Assembly (NCBI RefSeq): GCF_019916025.1
Contig: NZ_CP079737.1
Coordinates: 1,178,001-1,242,000, forward strand
Length of the DNA: 64,000 nt
DNA from: Paraclostridium bifermentans
GTDB lineage: Bacteria > Bacillota > Clostridia > Peptostreptococcales > Peptostreptococcaceae
Direction of reading: 5' to 3'
Part shown: piece after piece, positions 9,742 to 18,370 of the stretch
Layout: each line of letters starts with the position of its first letter
How positions within the stretch are numbered: the first letter of the stretch is position 1
Position numbers and translations under genes: made by a program
The notes under the pieces: generated by a model
What the model saw: only the letters and a program-made list of their open reading frames with translations
Told to the model about the DNA's origin: nothing
Databases searched by the model: none

Positions 9742-9775
9742 ATATAAGACCTGTAAATTCAGGTCTTATATATTT
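9742..9775 (+). terminator. Terminator after small ORF
   Basis: 12-bp perfect stem ATATAAGACCTG (9742-9753) with its complement (9760-9771), then TTTT. Confidence 0.85.
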
Positions 9776-9798
9776 TAAAATCGAAGGTAGGTGAAAGT

Positions 9799-11922
9799 AT
9801 GAAAGTAAGTACAATTAAGAGTATTATTTTAAATAATACAGAAAAAAATAGACATAATTCTGGAGTTGCAATTTATAAAAATAACTTAGTGAGTGAGAGC
9901 TATATAAAAAAAGAAAATGATAATATAAATTTTTATGCTGCAGTTGGGAATGAAATGTTTAATGAAAAAAATAATTCTTTAATAACTATAAGTGAAAAAA
10001 CTAATAGAATAGTTTCAACTAGCTGTGATTGTAATGATTGGCTAAATAAAAGCATGGAAAGTAATACATTTGTCTGTAAGCATATAGTTGCGGCTATTTA
10101 TAAGTGTATAGATGATCTTACAAATAAGAAGAATAATATAAAAAGCACTCAAAATAAACTTAATAATAATGAAGTATCGTATGCTAGGGCTAAAGTAGCA
10201 TATAAGTTTGATTTAGATGAAGATAATAATTTGAGATTTTCTTTTAATATAGGAAACCTAAATAGAAAAAGATATAATGAGATATTTAGTGCATACAAAG
10301 AAAATAAACGCCTATATAGATTGAAAGAGTCTATATACTTGGATTTACATAATAAAGATATACAGGAATTATTAGAACTTATTGATACGTTAGGAATTCC
10401 AGTTGAAGCAGATGATTTTAAAGTTGAAAATAGCAAACTTTTGTATATGGACAATTATATAAAAGAAAATAATCTTAATTTTATATCGGGAAAAGAATAC
10501 ATAGATAAAATAATGTTTGGATTTAATAAAAAAAGAAATTGCGAGATTCCGCAAAATATTGAAAATATATTAAGAGAATATCAATTAGAAGGGGTTAACT
10601 GGTTCAATAGTATCAGTAACTATAACTTTGGAGGGATTTTAGCGGATGAAATGGGTCTTGGAAAGACACTACAAACAATTACATTTATTAATAGTCAAAA
10701 AAATTCGAAAAGTATAGTAGTAACGCCTACATCACTTATACATAACTGGAAAAATGAAATTGATAAGTTTGCTCCAAATTTGAAGGTAGGAATAGCATAT
10801 GGAGATAAAAAATCAAGAGAATTAATAATTGAAAATTATAGAGATTATGATGTCGTTCTAACTACTTATTCTACAATTAGAAATGACTTTGAGAAGTATA
10901 AAGACAAAAAATTTGATTATATGTTCATAGATGAAGCTCAAAATATAAAAAATCCAGATGCTATAGTAACTAAATCCATAAAGAGCATTAGTGCTAATGC
11001 TAAGTTTGCCTTAACAGGGACTCCGTTAGAAAATAACTTATTAGAACTTTGGTCTATATTTGATTTTATAATGCCTGGGTATTTATATGATAAAAAGGAG
11101 TTTCAAAATAAATTTGTAGATGGAGATATTAAGAAATTAAAAAAATTAATAAAACCTTTTATATTAAGAAGAACAAAAAAAGAAGTTATAAAGGAATTAC
11201 CAGACAAAATAGAAAAGAAATTTATTGTAGAATTAAATAAAGAACAAAAGAAAATATATAATATTTACAATAAAAATGTAATAGAAAAATTAGAAAATAC
11301 TAAATATGAAAATGATAAAATAACAATATTTTCATATTTAACTAAACTAAGACAACTATGTCTTCATCCTAAGACCTTGCTAAAAGACTATACGGGTAAA
11401 AGTTCTAAAATTGATATTTGTATAGAAATTTTAAATGAAGCTATTTCAAATGGTAGAAAGGTGTTATTATTTTCTCAGTTTACAAGTGTTTTAAGATTGA
11501 TAGAAGAAGAACTTAAAAATAAAAATATAAAATCTATGTATCTAGATGGAAAAACTAATGCTAAAGATCGTATAAATTTAGTTAATGAATTTAATGAAAG
11601 TGAAAATATTAATATTTTTTTAATATCTTTAAAAGCTGGAGGAACAGGATTAAATTTAACTAGTGCTGATATGGTTATACATTTTGACCCATGGTGGAAT
11701 TTAGCTGTAGAAAATCAAGCAAGTGATAGAGCTCATAGGATAGGTCAAAAGAATGTAGTTGAAGTGATAAAATTAATATCAAAAGATACAATAGAGGAAA
11801 AGATTGTTTTATTACAAGAAAATAAAAAGGATATGATCGATAATATTATTGACGATAGCTTGTCTAATTCTGCGAGTTTAAAAGGATTAAGCAAAAAAGA
11901 CTTAATAGAATTATTCAAATAA
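9799..11922 (+). CDS. SWIM zinc-finger / SNF2-family helicase
   Basis: A 707-residue protein with a SWIM zinc motif near residues 75-100 (CDCNDW ... CKH, pattern CxC-xn-CxH), a middle region of bacterial SNF2-associated type, then a SNF2 ATPase. Motif I is DEMGLGKT, motif II DEAQ, motif III LTGTPLENN, motif IV region LLFSQFTSVL, motif V GGTGLNLTSA and motif VI RAHRIGQ. These are double-stranded-DNA translocases without classical strand separation; bacterial members (the RapA/HepA-like group) may remodel protein-DNA complexes. Single-gene unit with RBS AGGTAGGTG. No restriction or phage-defence genes adjoin it, so a defence role is not suggested by context. Confidence 0.92.
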   Translation: MKVSTIKSIILNNTEKNRHNSGVAIYKNNLVSESYIKKENDNINFYAAVGNEMFNEKNNSLITISEKTNRIVSTSCDCNDWLNKSMESNTFVCKHIVAAIYKCIDDLTNKKNNIKSTQNKLNNNEVSYARAKVAYKFDLDEDNNLRFSFNIGNLNRKRYNEIFSAYKENKRLYRLKESIYLDLHNKDIQELLELIDTLGIPVEADDFKVENSKLLYMDNYIKENNLNFISGKEYIDKIMFGFNKKRNCEIPQNIENILREYQLEGVNWFNSISNYNFGGILADEMGLGKTLQTITFINSQKNSKSIVVTPTSLIHNWKNEIDKFAPNLKVGIAYGDKKSRELIIENYRDYDVVLTTYSTIRNDFEKYKDKKFDYMFIDEAQNIKNPDAIVTKSIKSISANAKFALTGTPLENNLLELWSIFDFIMPGYLYDKKEFQNKFVDGDIKKLKKLIKPFILRRTKKEVIKELPDKIEKKFIVELNKEQKKIYNIYNKNVIEKLENTKYENDKITIFSYLTKLRQLCLHPKTLLKDYTGKSSKIDICIEILNEAISNGRKVLLFSQFTSVLRLIEEELKNKNIKSMYLDGKTNAKDRINLVNEFNESENINIFLISLKAGGTGLNLTSADMVIHFDPWWNLAVENQASDRAHRIGQKNVVEVIKLISKDTIEEKIVLLQENKKDMIDNIIDDSLSNSASLKGLSKKDLIELFK

Positions 11923-12010
11923 AAGCGATGTAACAAAAAGTCGAAAAACTACATATTATTGTATAAGTAGATAAAACTACTTACACAATAATATGGGAGA
12001 TGTTAAAAAA

Positions 12011-12238
12011 ATGGCAAAAAAGAAGGTAGAAGATAATATAAAAAAAGTAACAAAACCGGTAACAGATGTAGGTAAAGAAGTTTTAAATGGAGCTGGAAAT
12101 ATAGGGAAAGAAACTATAAACACAGGATTGAATGTAGGAAAAGATGTTATAAATGGAGTTGGAAACATAGCTAAAGAAACTATAAATACAGGAGTAAATG
12201 TAGGTAAAAAAGTTAAAGATAATATTAAAGGAAAATAG
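12011..12238 (+). CDS. Small repeat protein, apolipoprotein/LEA-like amphipathic repeats
   Basis: A 75-residue basic protein. I chose ATG 12011 because GGGAGA lies ten bases upstream; an in-frame ATG at 11993 overlaps that RBS. After KKKVEDNIKKVTKPVTD it has two 22-residue repeats of the pattern VGKxVxNGxGNIxKETINTGxN, ending VGKKVKDNIKGK. The DNA repeats too, with a 66-base period. The pattern predicts a long amphipathic helix, as in LEA or apolipoprotein-like proteins that coat membranes or protect proteins. Function unknown. It has its own terminator. Confidence 0.7.
   Translation: MAKKKVEDNIKKVTKPVTDVGKEVLNGAGNIGKETINTGLNVGKDVINGVGNIAKETINTGVNVGKKVKDNIKGK
12066..12209 (+). repeat. Tandem 66-base coding repeat
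   Basis: Two consecutive diverged copies of a 66-base unit (GTAGGTAAAGAAGTT..., then GTAGGAAAAGATGTT...), plus the start of a third, inside the small repeat protein gene. Confidence 0.7.
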
Positions 12239-12245
12239 ACACACT

Positions 12246-12272
12246 AAAGGGAGTTTTATACTCCCTTTTATT
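12246..12272 (+). terminator. Terminator after repeat protein gene
   Basis: AAAGGGAG (12246-12253) pairs with CTCCCTTT (12261-12268), followed by TATTG. Confidence 0.75.
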
Positions 12273-12368
12273 GTGTAAATATTGGAATTAGCAAGAAATT
12301 ACAAAAAACGACATATATTATGGGGTATAATTGTAAAGGCATTAGGTTATGAAAGGAGCAAAATTTAA

Positions 12369-12656
12369 ATGGGGAAAAAATTAGAATTATTAAAAGAGTC
12401 GTTTGAGTTATTGGTTTTATCTGAGCAAATATTAAAAGAGGAGTTTGATTACAAAACAAATATTAAAAACTACTCTATGAATGAAGATGAAGAAATTATA
12501 ATAGAAGAAGATTTTATAGGGAATCAAATTCAGTATGATATATGTGATAGCTATACTGCATTAATAAAAAAAGTTAAAATTTATGATTGTGAAGAAATAC
12601 AAGATATTTTTAAAAAATTAAAAAAAATAAGTTTAAAGGCTGAGAGTCTTTATTAA
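12369..12656 (+). CDS. Hypothetical protein, 95 aa
   Basis: An acidic 95-residue cytosolic-looking protein with RBS GAAAGGAGC. A helix-rich start (LELLKESFELLVLSEQILKEEF), a short acidic core (NEDEEIIIEEDF) and a charged helix near the end (IFKKLKKISLKAESLY). No recognisable domain. A 20-bp inverted repeat terminator immediately follows. Confidence 0.65.
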   Translation: MGKKLELLKESFELLVLSEQILKEEFDYKTNIKNYSMNEDEEIIIEEDFIGNQIQYDICDSYTALIKKVKIYDCEEIQDIFKKLKKISLKAESLY

Positions 12657-12716
12657 ATAACAAAAATAACTAAGGCTATAATGAATGTTATAAAGTCTTA
12701 GTTATTTTTGTTATTT
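12655..12716 (+). terminator. Long perfect inverted repeat terminator
   Basis: A 20-bp perfect stem (12655-12674 with 12697-12716) around a 22-base loop. The right arm is T-rich; the left arm would give a T-rich run on the other strand. Confidence 0.75.
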
Positions 12717-12827
12717 AAAATAATGAATAGAGAAGTTATAGTTAAATATGATATAATAATTAGACATGAATAGAAATAATATGATAAAAAATTTATATAA
12801 AAATAAAAAATATTGAGGGTATTTGGT

Positions 12828-13832
12828 ATGAGTAAAGTAACTATAAAAGAAGTTGCAAAAGAGGCAGGAGTTGCAACTTCTACCGTGTCTAGAGTTTTGT
12901 CTAATAATCCTAAAATCAGTGAAGAAACTAAAGCTAAAGTCAATGAAGCAATAGAAAGGTTAAATTATAAACCTAATGCAATTGCAAGGAGTCTTGCAAA
13001 TAATAAAACAAAAATATTGGGGGTAGTTTTACCAAGTGAAGCAGATGACTTACTTACAAATCCATTTTTTATAAATGCCATGAAGGGGATGAGTATTTAT
13101 GCACAAAATAAAAACTATTATATTACATATGTGTTTGCAAAAGATGGTAAAAATGAGTTTGAAAGTATAAAAGAAATTACTAATACGAACTTAATTGAAG
13201 GAATTATACTTCTAAGAGTAAATGAAAATGATGAAAGCATTAAGTTTTTAAATACTATAGAATTTCCTTTTGTAGCAATTGGAAGGCCCGAAAAAACAGA
13301 AGATGTATTGTGGGTGGATAACGATAATTTTCAAGCTATGTATAATGCAGTAAATAGGCTTATTCAAAAAGGTCATAAAAAAATAGGATTTATAGGAGCT
13401 ATAAAAACTTTAAATATGTCGAAAGATAGATTAAAAGGATATAAAATGGCTTTGGAAGTGAATGGATTAAATTATGATGAAGAGTTAGTTATACATAAAC
13501 AACTTTTTAAAGAAAATACAGGATATGCTGGAGCTGAAGAATTGCTAAGTAAACACGAGGTTACAGCTATTGTAACTACAGATGATTTATTAGCATTCGG
13601 AGTGTCTCAGTTATTAAATGAAAAAAGATTAGAAAAAATATCATTAGTTGGATTTAACAATATCCAACTTTCAAAATATCAGACACCACCATTAGCATCT
13701 GTAGACATAAATGCAGATGAGCTAGGATACTATGCTGCAAAACTGCTTATTGAAAAATTAGAAAATGAAGACATAGTAAATACGCACTACATAGTAAATA
13801 CAGAGTTTATAGAAAGAGAATCTTTTAAATAA
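12828..13832 (+). CDS. LacI-family transcriptional regulator (MalR-like)
   Basis: A 334-residue regulator. I chose ATG 12828 because GAGGG precedes it; the in-frame TTG at 12813 contains that RBS. The N-terminal HTH is typical (TIKEVAKEAGVATSTVSRVLSNNP) with hinge helix YKPNAIARSLANN, followed by a periplasmic-binding-protein-like effector domain ending in ASVDINADELGYYAAKLLIEKL. It lies directly upstream of the maltose-type PTS and glucosidase genes. Two operator-like TGCAA-N4-TTGCA sites occur in the gap between them, so it probably represses that operon until a maltose-related inducer binds. No similar site is seen before its own start. Confidence 0.92.
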   Translation: MSKVTIKEVAKEAGVATSTVSRVLSNNPKISEETKAKVNEAIERLNYKPNAIARSLANNKTKILGVVLPSEADDLLTNPFFINAMKGMSIYAQNKNYYITYVFAKDGKNEFESIKEITNTNLIEGIILLRVNENDESIKFLNTIEFPFVAIGRPEKTEDVLWVDNDNFQAMYNAVNRLIQKGHKKIGFIGAIKTLNMSKDRLKGYKMALEVNGLNYDEELVIHKQLFKENTGYAGAEELLSKHEVTAIVTTDDLLAFGVSQLLNEKRLEKISLVGFNNIQLSKYQTPPLASVDINADELGYYAAKLLIEKLENEDIVNTHYIVNTEFIERESFK

Positions 13833-13835
13833 ATT

Positions 13836-13879
13836 ATATATAGAATGTTTAAGGTTGTCTTAAACTATTCTATATATAA
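13836..13879 (+). terminator. Imperfect hairpin after lacI-type gene
   Basis: TATATAGAAT-G-TTTAAG pairs with CTTAAA-C-TATTCTATATA around GTTGT. There is no strong T-run, so it may be a weak terminator or a barrier. Confidence 0.5.
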
Positions 13880-13887
13880 TAACTTTG

Positions 13888-13901
13888 TGCAAATGGTTGC
13901 A
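13888..13901 (+). promoter_or_regulatory. Upstream LacI-type operator
   Basis: TGCAAATGGTTGCA has the form TGCAA-N4-TTGCA, the same core as the 30-bp palindrome 147 bases downstream (centre to centre). It lies upstream of the PTS promoter, so the two sites could support DNA looping. Confidence 0.6.
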
Positions 13902-13951
13902 TTATTGGAATTAACGATTTGTATTAAATTTAGAAAAAAATTAAAAAATCC

Positions 13952-13980
13952 TTGAAAATATTTTCACAGGATGTTATAAT
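13952..13980 (+). promoter_or_regulatory. Promoter of the maltose PTS operon with overlapping cre-like palindrome
   Basis: -35 TTGAAA (13952-13957), 17-base spacer, extended -10 TGT-TATAAT (-10 at 13975-13980). The palindrome TGAAAATATTTTCA (13953-13966) covers the -35 box and resembles clostridial CcpA sites (GAAAA...TTTTC). This suggests glucose repression; the assignment to CcpA is inferred. Confidence 0.65.
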
Positions 13981-14026
13981 TTGCTTATAATAAAGGTGGG
14001 AAATAAAAAAGTTGTATATTTTTTTA

Positions 14027-14056
14027 CCATTCAATGCAATCGATTGCATTGAATGG
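14027..14056 (+). promoter_or_regulatory. Perfect 30-bp palindromic operator before PTS gene
   Basis: CCATTCAATGCAATC is followed directly by its exact reverse complement, centred at 14041/14042. The core TGCAATCGATTGCA fits a LacI-family operator. It lies ~40-70 bases downstream of the expected transcription start, so it could act as a roadblock. Confidence 0.85.
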
Positions 14057-14092
14057 AGATAATAGTTAAATTAAAAAGGAGATGAGTTTAAA

Positions 14093-15748
14093 ATGAGTAG
14101 TAAAACAAAATTAATTTCATTTGACTTTTGGCAAAAGCTAGGTAAAGCTTTATTAGTGGTTATAGCGGTTATGCCAGCAGCAGGGCTTATGGTTTCTATA
14201 GGAAAACTTATAGGTATGTCATCTGATGCTCACTTAATAATGACAACGGCAAAAGTTGTGGAAGATATAGGTTGGGGAATAATTGGAAACCTACATATAC
14301 TATTTGCTGTTGCAATAGGAGGATCTTGGGCAAAAGAAAGAGCAGGAGGAGCTTTTGCTGCTGTAATTGCATTTATATTAATAAATCGTATCACGGGAGT
14401 TGTACTTGGTGTAAATGCAGATATGCTTTTAGATCCACAAGCAACAGTAACTTCTTTAACAGGATCTACACTTTTAGTTAAAGATTATTTCACATCTATA
14501 TTAGGGGCACCAGCACTTAACATGGGAGTGTTTGTTGGTATAATATCAGGGTTTATGGGAGCTGTACTTTATAATAAATTCTATAATTTTGATAAACTTC
14601 CTAAGGCTTTAGCATTTTTTAATGGAAAACGTTTCGTTCCGTTTGTTGTTATATTAGGTTCTGTAATAGCTGCAATTATATTATCTATAATTTGGCCATT
14701 TGCACAGGGAGCTTTAAATGCTTTTGGTATGTGGATTGCATCATCTAAAGATACTGCTCCAGTTTTAGCGCCATTTGTATATGGAACACTTGAAAGATTA
14801 TTACTACCATTTGGACTTCATCATATGATAACTGTGCCTATGAACTATACAGAACTTGGAGGTATATATCATATTGCAACAGGAGCCGCTGCAGGAACTA
14901 CAGTTGCAGGGCAAGATCCACTATGGCTTGCATGGATAACTGATTTAATTAACTTTAAATCTGCAGGAGACATGGCATCGTATAAAGAGTTATTAACAAG
15001 TATAACACCAGCTCGTTTTAAAGCAGGGCAGGTTATATTATCAACTGCATCACTTGCAGGTATATCTTTAGCAATGTACAAAAACGTTGATAAAGATAAA
15101 GCTAAAAATTACAAACCTATATTTATATCTGCTATGCTAGCATGTTTCTTAACTGGGGTTACAGAACCAATAGAATTTATGTTTATGTTTATATCACCAG
15201 TTTTATATATAGTTTATGCAATTCTTACAGGGCTTGCATTTGCACTTGCAGATATAATTCACTTAAGAGTTCATGCATTTGGATTTATAGAATTTTTAAC
15301 TCGTACTCCAATGCTTGTTAAAGCAGGACTTACAATGGATTTAGTTAATTTCTTTATATCATGTGCTGTATTTTTCTTATTAAACTTTGGAATATTTAAT
15401 TTCTTAATCAAGAAGTTTAATATTGCAACACCAGGACGTAAAGGAAACTATATAGAAGAAAGTAATGAAGAAGAGAGTAAAAAAACAGATACTAATAACA
15501 TAGCTCAAGATGTATTATCAAGTAAGATAATAAACTTACTTGGAGGTGCTGATAATATAGAAGATGTAGATGCATGTATGACTAGATTAAGAGTAACTGT
15601 AAAAGATGTGAGTTTGGTTGGAAGTGAAAAAGATTGGAAGGCGCTTGGTGCACTAGGACTTATTGTCAAAGATAGAGGAGTTCAAGCAATATACGGACCA
15701 AAGGCTGACGTTTTAAAATCTAATATATTAGACATGTTAGGAGTGTAG
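14093..15748 (+). CDS. PTS maltose/alpha-glucoside transporter, EIICB
   Basis: A 551-residue membrane permease of the glucose/maltose PTS family with RBS AAAAGGAGATG. The EIIC part (residues ~10-440) has about ten TM segments and family motifs such as AAGLMVSIGKL, LPFGLHHM and TGVTEPIEFMFMF. A hydrophilic linker (EESNEEESKKTD) leads to the EIIB domain with DACMTRLRVTVKD, whose Cys495 accepts phosphate from EIIA. No EIIA domain is fused; a shared glucose-type EIIA would have to come from elsewhere. Downstream glucosidase and acetyltransferase genes and the operator upstream indicate uptake and phosphorylation of maltose or a related glucoside. Confidence 0.93.
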   Translation: MSSKTKLISFDFWQKLGKALLVVIAVMPAAGLMVSIGKLIGMSSDAHLIMTTAKVVEDIGWGIIGNLHILFAVAIGGSWAKERAGGAFAAVIAFILINRITGVVLGVNADMLLDPQATVTSLTGSTLLVKDYFTSILGAPALNMGVFVGIISGFMGAVLYNKFYNFDKLPKALAFFNGKRFVPFVVILGSVIAAIILSIIWPFAQGALNAFGMWIASSKDTAPVLAPFVYGTLERLLLPFGLHHMITVPMNYTELGGIYHIATGAAAGTTVAGQDPLWLAWITDLINFKSAGDMASYKELLTSITPARFKAGQVILSTASLAGISLAMYKNVDKDKAKNYKPIFISAMLACFLTGVTEPIEFMFMFISPVLYIVYAILTGLAFALADIIHLRVHAFGFIEFLTRTPMLVKAGLTMDLVNFFISCAVFFLLNFGIFNFLIKKFNIATPGRKGNYIEESNEEESKKTDTNNIAQDVLSSKIINLLGGADNIEDVDACMTRLRVTVKDVSLVGSEKDWKALGALGLIVKDRGVQAIYGPKADVLKSNILDMLGV

Positions 15749-15752
15749 AACG

Positions 15753-16541
15753 GTGAATCTTTTAACATTGAATTGCCACTCTTGGCAAGAAGATAATCAA
15801 ATTGAAAAAATATCTTATATAGCTAAGGTCATAGATGAAAAAGATTATGATGTTATAGCTCTTCAAGAAGTAAGTCAATTAATATGTTCAGATATAGCTT
15901 ATGATAATGTTAAAGTAAATAACTTTGCATTATTACTTCAAGATGAATTAAAAAAACTTGGAAATGAGAATTATACATTTTATTGGGATGTTGCTCATAT
16001 AGGTTATGATATATATGAAGAGGGGCTTTGTCTTATGACAAAGCTTCCTGTAGTTAAAAAGGAAAGTTTTAATATATCTAAAAGTGAGGATATTAACTTT
16101 TGGAAAACTAGAAAAATAGTTAAGTTAAATGTAGTTTATAACAATTATGAAGTTAGTTTATATTCGTGTCATTTAGGGTGGTGGGGTGATTATGAAGAAC
16201 CATTCAAAGAACAGTTTGATAAACTTTTTACTAAAATTAAAAATGATAAGTTTGCATTTATAATGGGGGATTTTAATAACAACGCTAATGTAGAAAATGA
16301 AGGATATGATTATATTTGTGAAAAATTATTTGATACATATAAACTATCAAAAAACAAAGACTCAGGAATAACTGTAAAAGGAAAAATTGCAGGGTGGGAT
16401 AAAAATAAAGAAAATTTAAGAATAGACTTAATTCTTACAAATAAAGAAATTAAAGTAGAAAGTTCTAATGTTATTTTTAATGGAATAAATAAAAATGTGG
16501 TATCAGACCATTATGGGGTAGAGGTAGTTGTAAATATATAG
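15753..16541 (+). CDS. Endonuclease/exonuclease/phosphatase (EEP) family protein
   Basis: A 262-residue protein starting at GTG 15753, only four bases after the PTS stop, with RBS AGGAGTG inside the PTS gene end. Family landmarks are LNCHSW at the start, the metal-binding Glu in ALQEVSQ, the CHLGWWGD region, MGDFNNNA and the C-terminal VSDHYGVEV. EEP enzymes cleave phosphodiesters or phosphomonoesters using a metal. In this operon a role on a sugar phosphate or related metabolite is possible, but the substrate is unknown. Confidence 0.88.
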   Translation: MNLLTLNCHSWQEDNQIEKISYIAKVIDEKDYDVIALQEVSQLICSDIAYDNVKVNNFALLLQDELKKLGNENYTFYWDVAHIGYDIYEEGLCLMTKLPVVKKESFNISKSEDINFWKTRKIVKLNVVYNNYEVSLYSCHLGWWGDYEEPFKEQFDKLFTKIKNDKFAFIMGDFNNNANVENEGYDYICEKLFDTYKLSKNKDSGITVKGKIAGWDKNKENLRIDLILTNKEIKVESSNVIFNGINKNVVSDHYGVEVVVNI

Positions 16542-16543
16542 TT

Positions 16544-16647
16544 TATAAGGTGGTTTGAAGTCAATAAATTTGCTTCCTTCACACAAAGTACAAAAAACGT
16601 ACTTTAAGTGTTTCGTCAGCGAATATATTAACTTCAAACCATTATAT
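16544..16647. repeat. ~105-nt imperfect long hairpin element inside the mal operon
   Basis: GGTTTGAAGT (16552-16561) pairs with ACTTCAAACC (16631-16640), then AATA with TATT and ATTTGCT with AGCGAAT (one wobble). An inner stem is AAAGTAC (16585-16591) with GTACTTT (16599-16605). The outer arms extend with wobble pairs. It fills the gap between the EEP and glucosidase genes and has no T-run, so it looks more like a mobile palindromic (REP/MITE-like) or RNA-processing element than a terminator. Confidence 0.65.
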
Positions 16648-16694
16648 TAGTAATGAGTGAAGAAGAAAATGGAAAGTTATGGAGGTTGATATAT

Positions 16695-18356
16695 ATGAAG
16701 AAAACTTGGTGGAAAGAAGCTGTAGCTTATCAAGTTTATCCTAGAAGTTTTAAAGATTCTAATGGAGATGGAATTGGAGATTTAAGAGGTATTATACAAA
16801 AGTTAGATTATATAAAAGATTTAGGAATAGATGTAGTATGGGTTTCGCCTTTTTATAAGTCTCCTAATGATGACAATGGGTATGATATTAGTGATTATAG
16901 AGATATTATGGATGAATTTGGGAATATGGAAGATTTTGATGAACTATTAAATGAAGTTCATAAAAGAGGAATGAAGTTAATTATAGATCTAGTGATAAAT
17001 CATACTAGCGATGAACATCCTTGGTTTATGGAATCTAGATCTTCTAAAGATAGCAAAAAGCGAGATTGGTATATATGGAAAGATGGAAAGGATAGTAAAG
17101 AACCAAATAACTGGGAAAGTATATTTGGAGGGTCTGCATGGGTTAAAGATGATTTAACAAATCAATATTATTTACACCTTTTTACTAAAAAGCAGCCAGA
17201 TTTAAATTGGGAAAATAAAGATATGAGATTAGCTATATATGACATGATGAATTGGTGGTTGGAAAAAGGTATAGATGGATTTAGAGTAGATGCAATTAGT
17301 CATATAAACAAAGAAAAAGGACTTTTAGATATGCCAAATCCTGATAATTTAAAATATGTTTCATGTTTTGAAAAACATATGAATGTAGAGGGAATACACA
17401 ATTATTTAAAAGAGATAAAAGCAAATACTTACGGAAATTACGATGTGATGACAGTTGGAGAAGCTAATGGAGTAACTCCTGAAGATGCACATCTTTGGGT
17501 ATCAGAAAAAGACGGTAAGTTTGATATGGTATTTCAGTTTGAGCATTTAGATTTATGGAATAGTAATATGGATAAGAAGCTTGACTTAGTAGAGTTTAAG
17601 AACGTATTGAGCAAATGGCAAACTAATTTACATGGATTAGGATGGAATGCTTTATTCATAGAAAATCATGATATACCTAGGATTGTATCAATGTTAGGAA
17701 ATGATAAAGAGCATTGGTATGAAAGTGCTACATGTCTAGGACTTATGTATTTTATGCAAGAAGGAACTCCATTTATATATCAAGGGCAAGAAATAGGTAT
17801 GACAAATGTAGAGTTTAAGGATATTGAAGATTATAATGATGTTAAAACTAAAAATAACTATTATATAGGATTAGATTCAGGTGATAGCCATGAAGAACTT
17901 ATGAAACGAGCATGGAGATTATCTAGAGATAATGCAAGGACTCCTATGCAGTGGAGTAGCAGCGATTTTGGAGGATTTAGTAAGTCAATACCTTGGATAG
18001 GAATAAACCCAAATTATAAAAATATAAATGTTGAGAATCAAATGACAGATAAAAATTCTATATTAAACTTTTATAAAAGTATGATTAGAATAAGAAAAGA
18101 ACATGAAGCTTTAATATATGGGCAATATAAATTAATATTAGAAAATGATACAAAAATATATGCATATGAAAGAGTTTTAGGTGATAGTAAATTTTTAATA
18201 ATTACCAATATGTCTAACGAAAATGTTTTATATAATTATAGTGAAATTAAATTAAATTATAAAAACTTAATTTTATCAAATATAGAAGTAAAAGAGCATG
18301 ATATAATAAGTTCGGTGAATTTAAAACCTTGGGAATGTAGACTATATAAAATATAA
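16695..18356 (+). CDS. malL: GH13 alpha-glucosidase (oligo-1,6-glucosidase type)
   Basis: A 553-residue GH13 enzyme. I chose ATG 16695 because GGAGG (16680-16684) precedes it; an in-frame ATG at 16653 lacks an RBS. It opens KKTWWKEAVAYQVYPRSF, typical of oligo-1,6-glucosidase and trehalose-6-phosphate hydrolase. Catalytic residues are visible: nucleophile Asp199 in DGFRVDAISH, acid Glu256 in VGEAN, and Asp326 in ENHDIPR. No signal peptide, so it acts in the cytosol. It probably cleaves glucose from maltose, isomaltose or short dextrins. Next to a PTS, a phospho-sugar substrate is a possible alternative. Confidence 0.93.
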   Translation: MKKTWWKEAVAYQVYPRSFKDSNGDGIGDLRGIIQKLDYIKDLGIDVVWVSPFYKSPNDDNGYDISDYRDIMDEFGNMEDFDELLNEVHKRGMKLIIDLVINHTSDEHPWFMESRSSKDSKKRDWYIWKDGKDSKEPNNWESIFGGSAWVKDDLTNQYYLHLFTKKQPDLNWENKDMRLAIYDMMNWWLEKGIDGFRVDAISHINKEKGLLDMPNPDNLKYVSCFEKHMNVEGIHNYLKEIKANTYGNYDVMTVGEANGVTPEDAHLWVSEKDGKFDMVFQFEHLDLWNSNMDKKLDLVEFKNVLSKWQTNLHGLGWNALFIENHDIPRIVSMLGNDKEHWYESATCLGLMYFMQEGTPFIYQGQEIGMTNVEFKDIEDYNDVKTKNNYYIGLDSGDSHEELMKRAWRLSRDNARTPMQWSSSDFGGFSKSIPWIGINPNYKNINVENQMTDKNSILNFYKSMIRIRKEHEALIYGQYKLILENDTKIYAYERVLGDSKFLIITNMSNENVLYNYSEIKLNYKNLILSNIEVKEHDIISSVNLKPWECRLYKI

Positions 18357-18370
18357 TAAGGGGTATTTAT

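Noticed and set aside
9799-11922. SNF2 helicase as part of a phage-defence island (DISARM- or Zorya-like)
   Set aside because: No methylase, nuclease or other defence gene is next to it; neighbours are a tRNA and tiny unknown genes.
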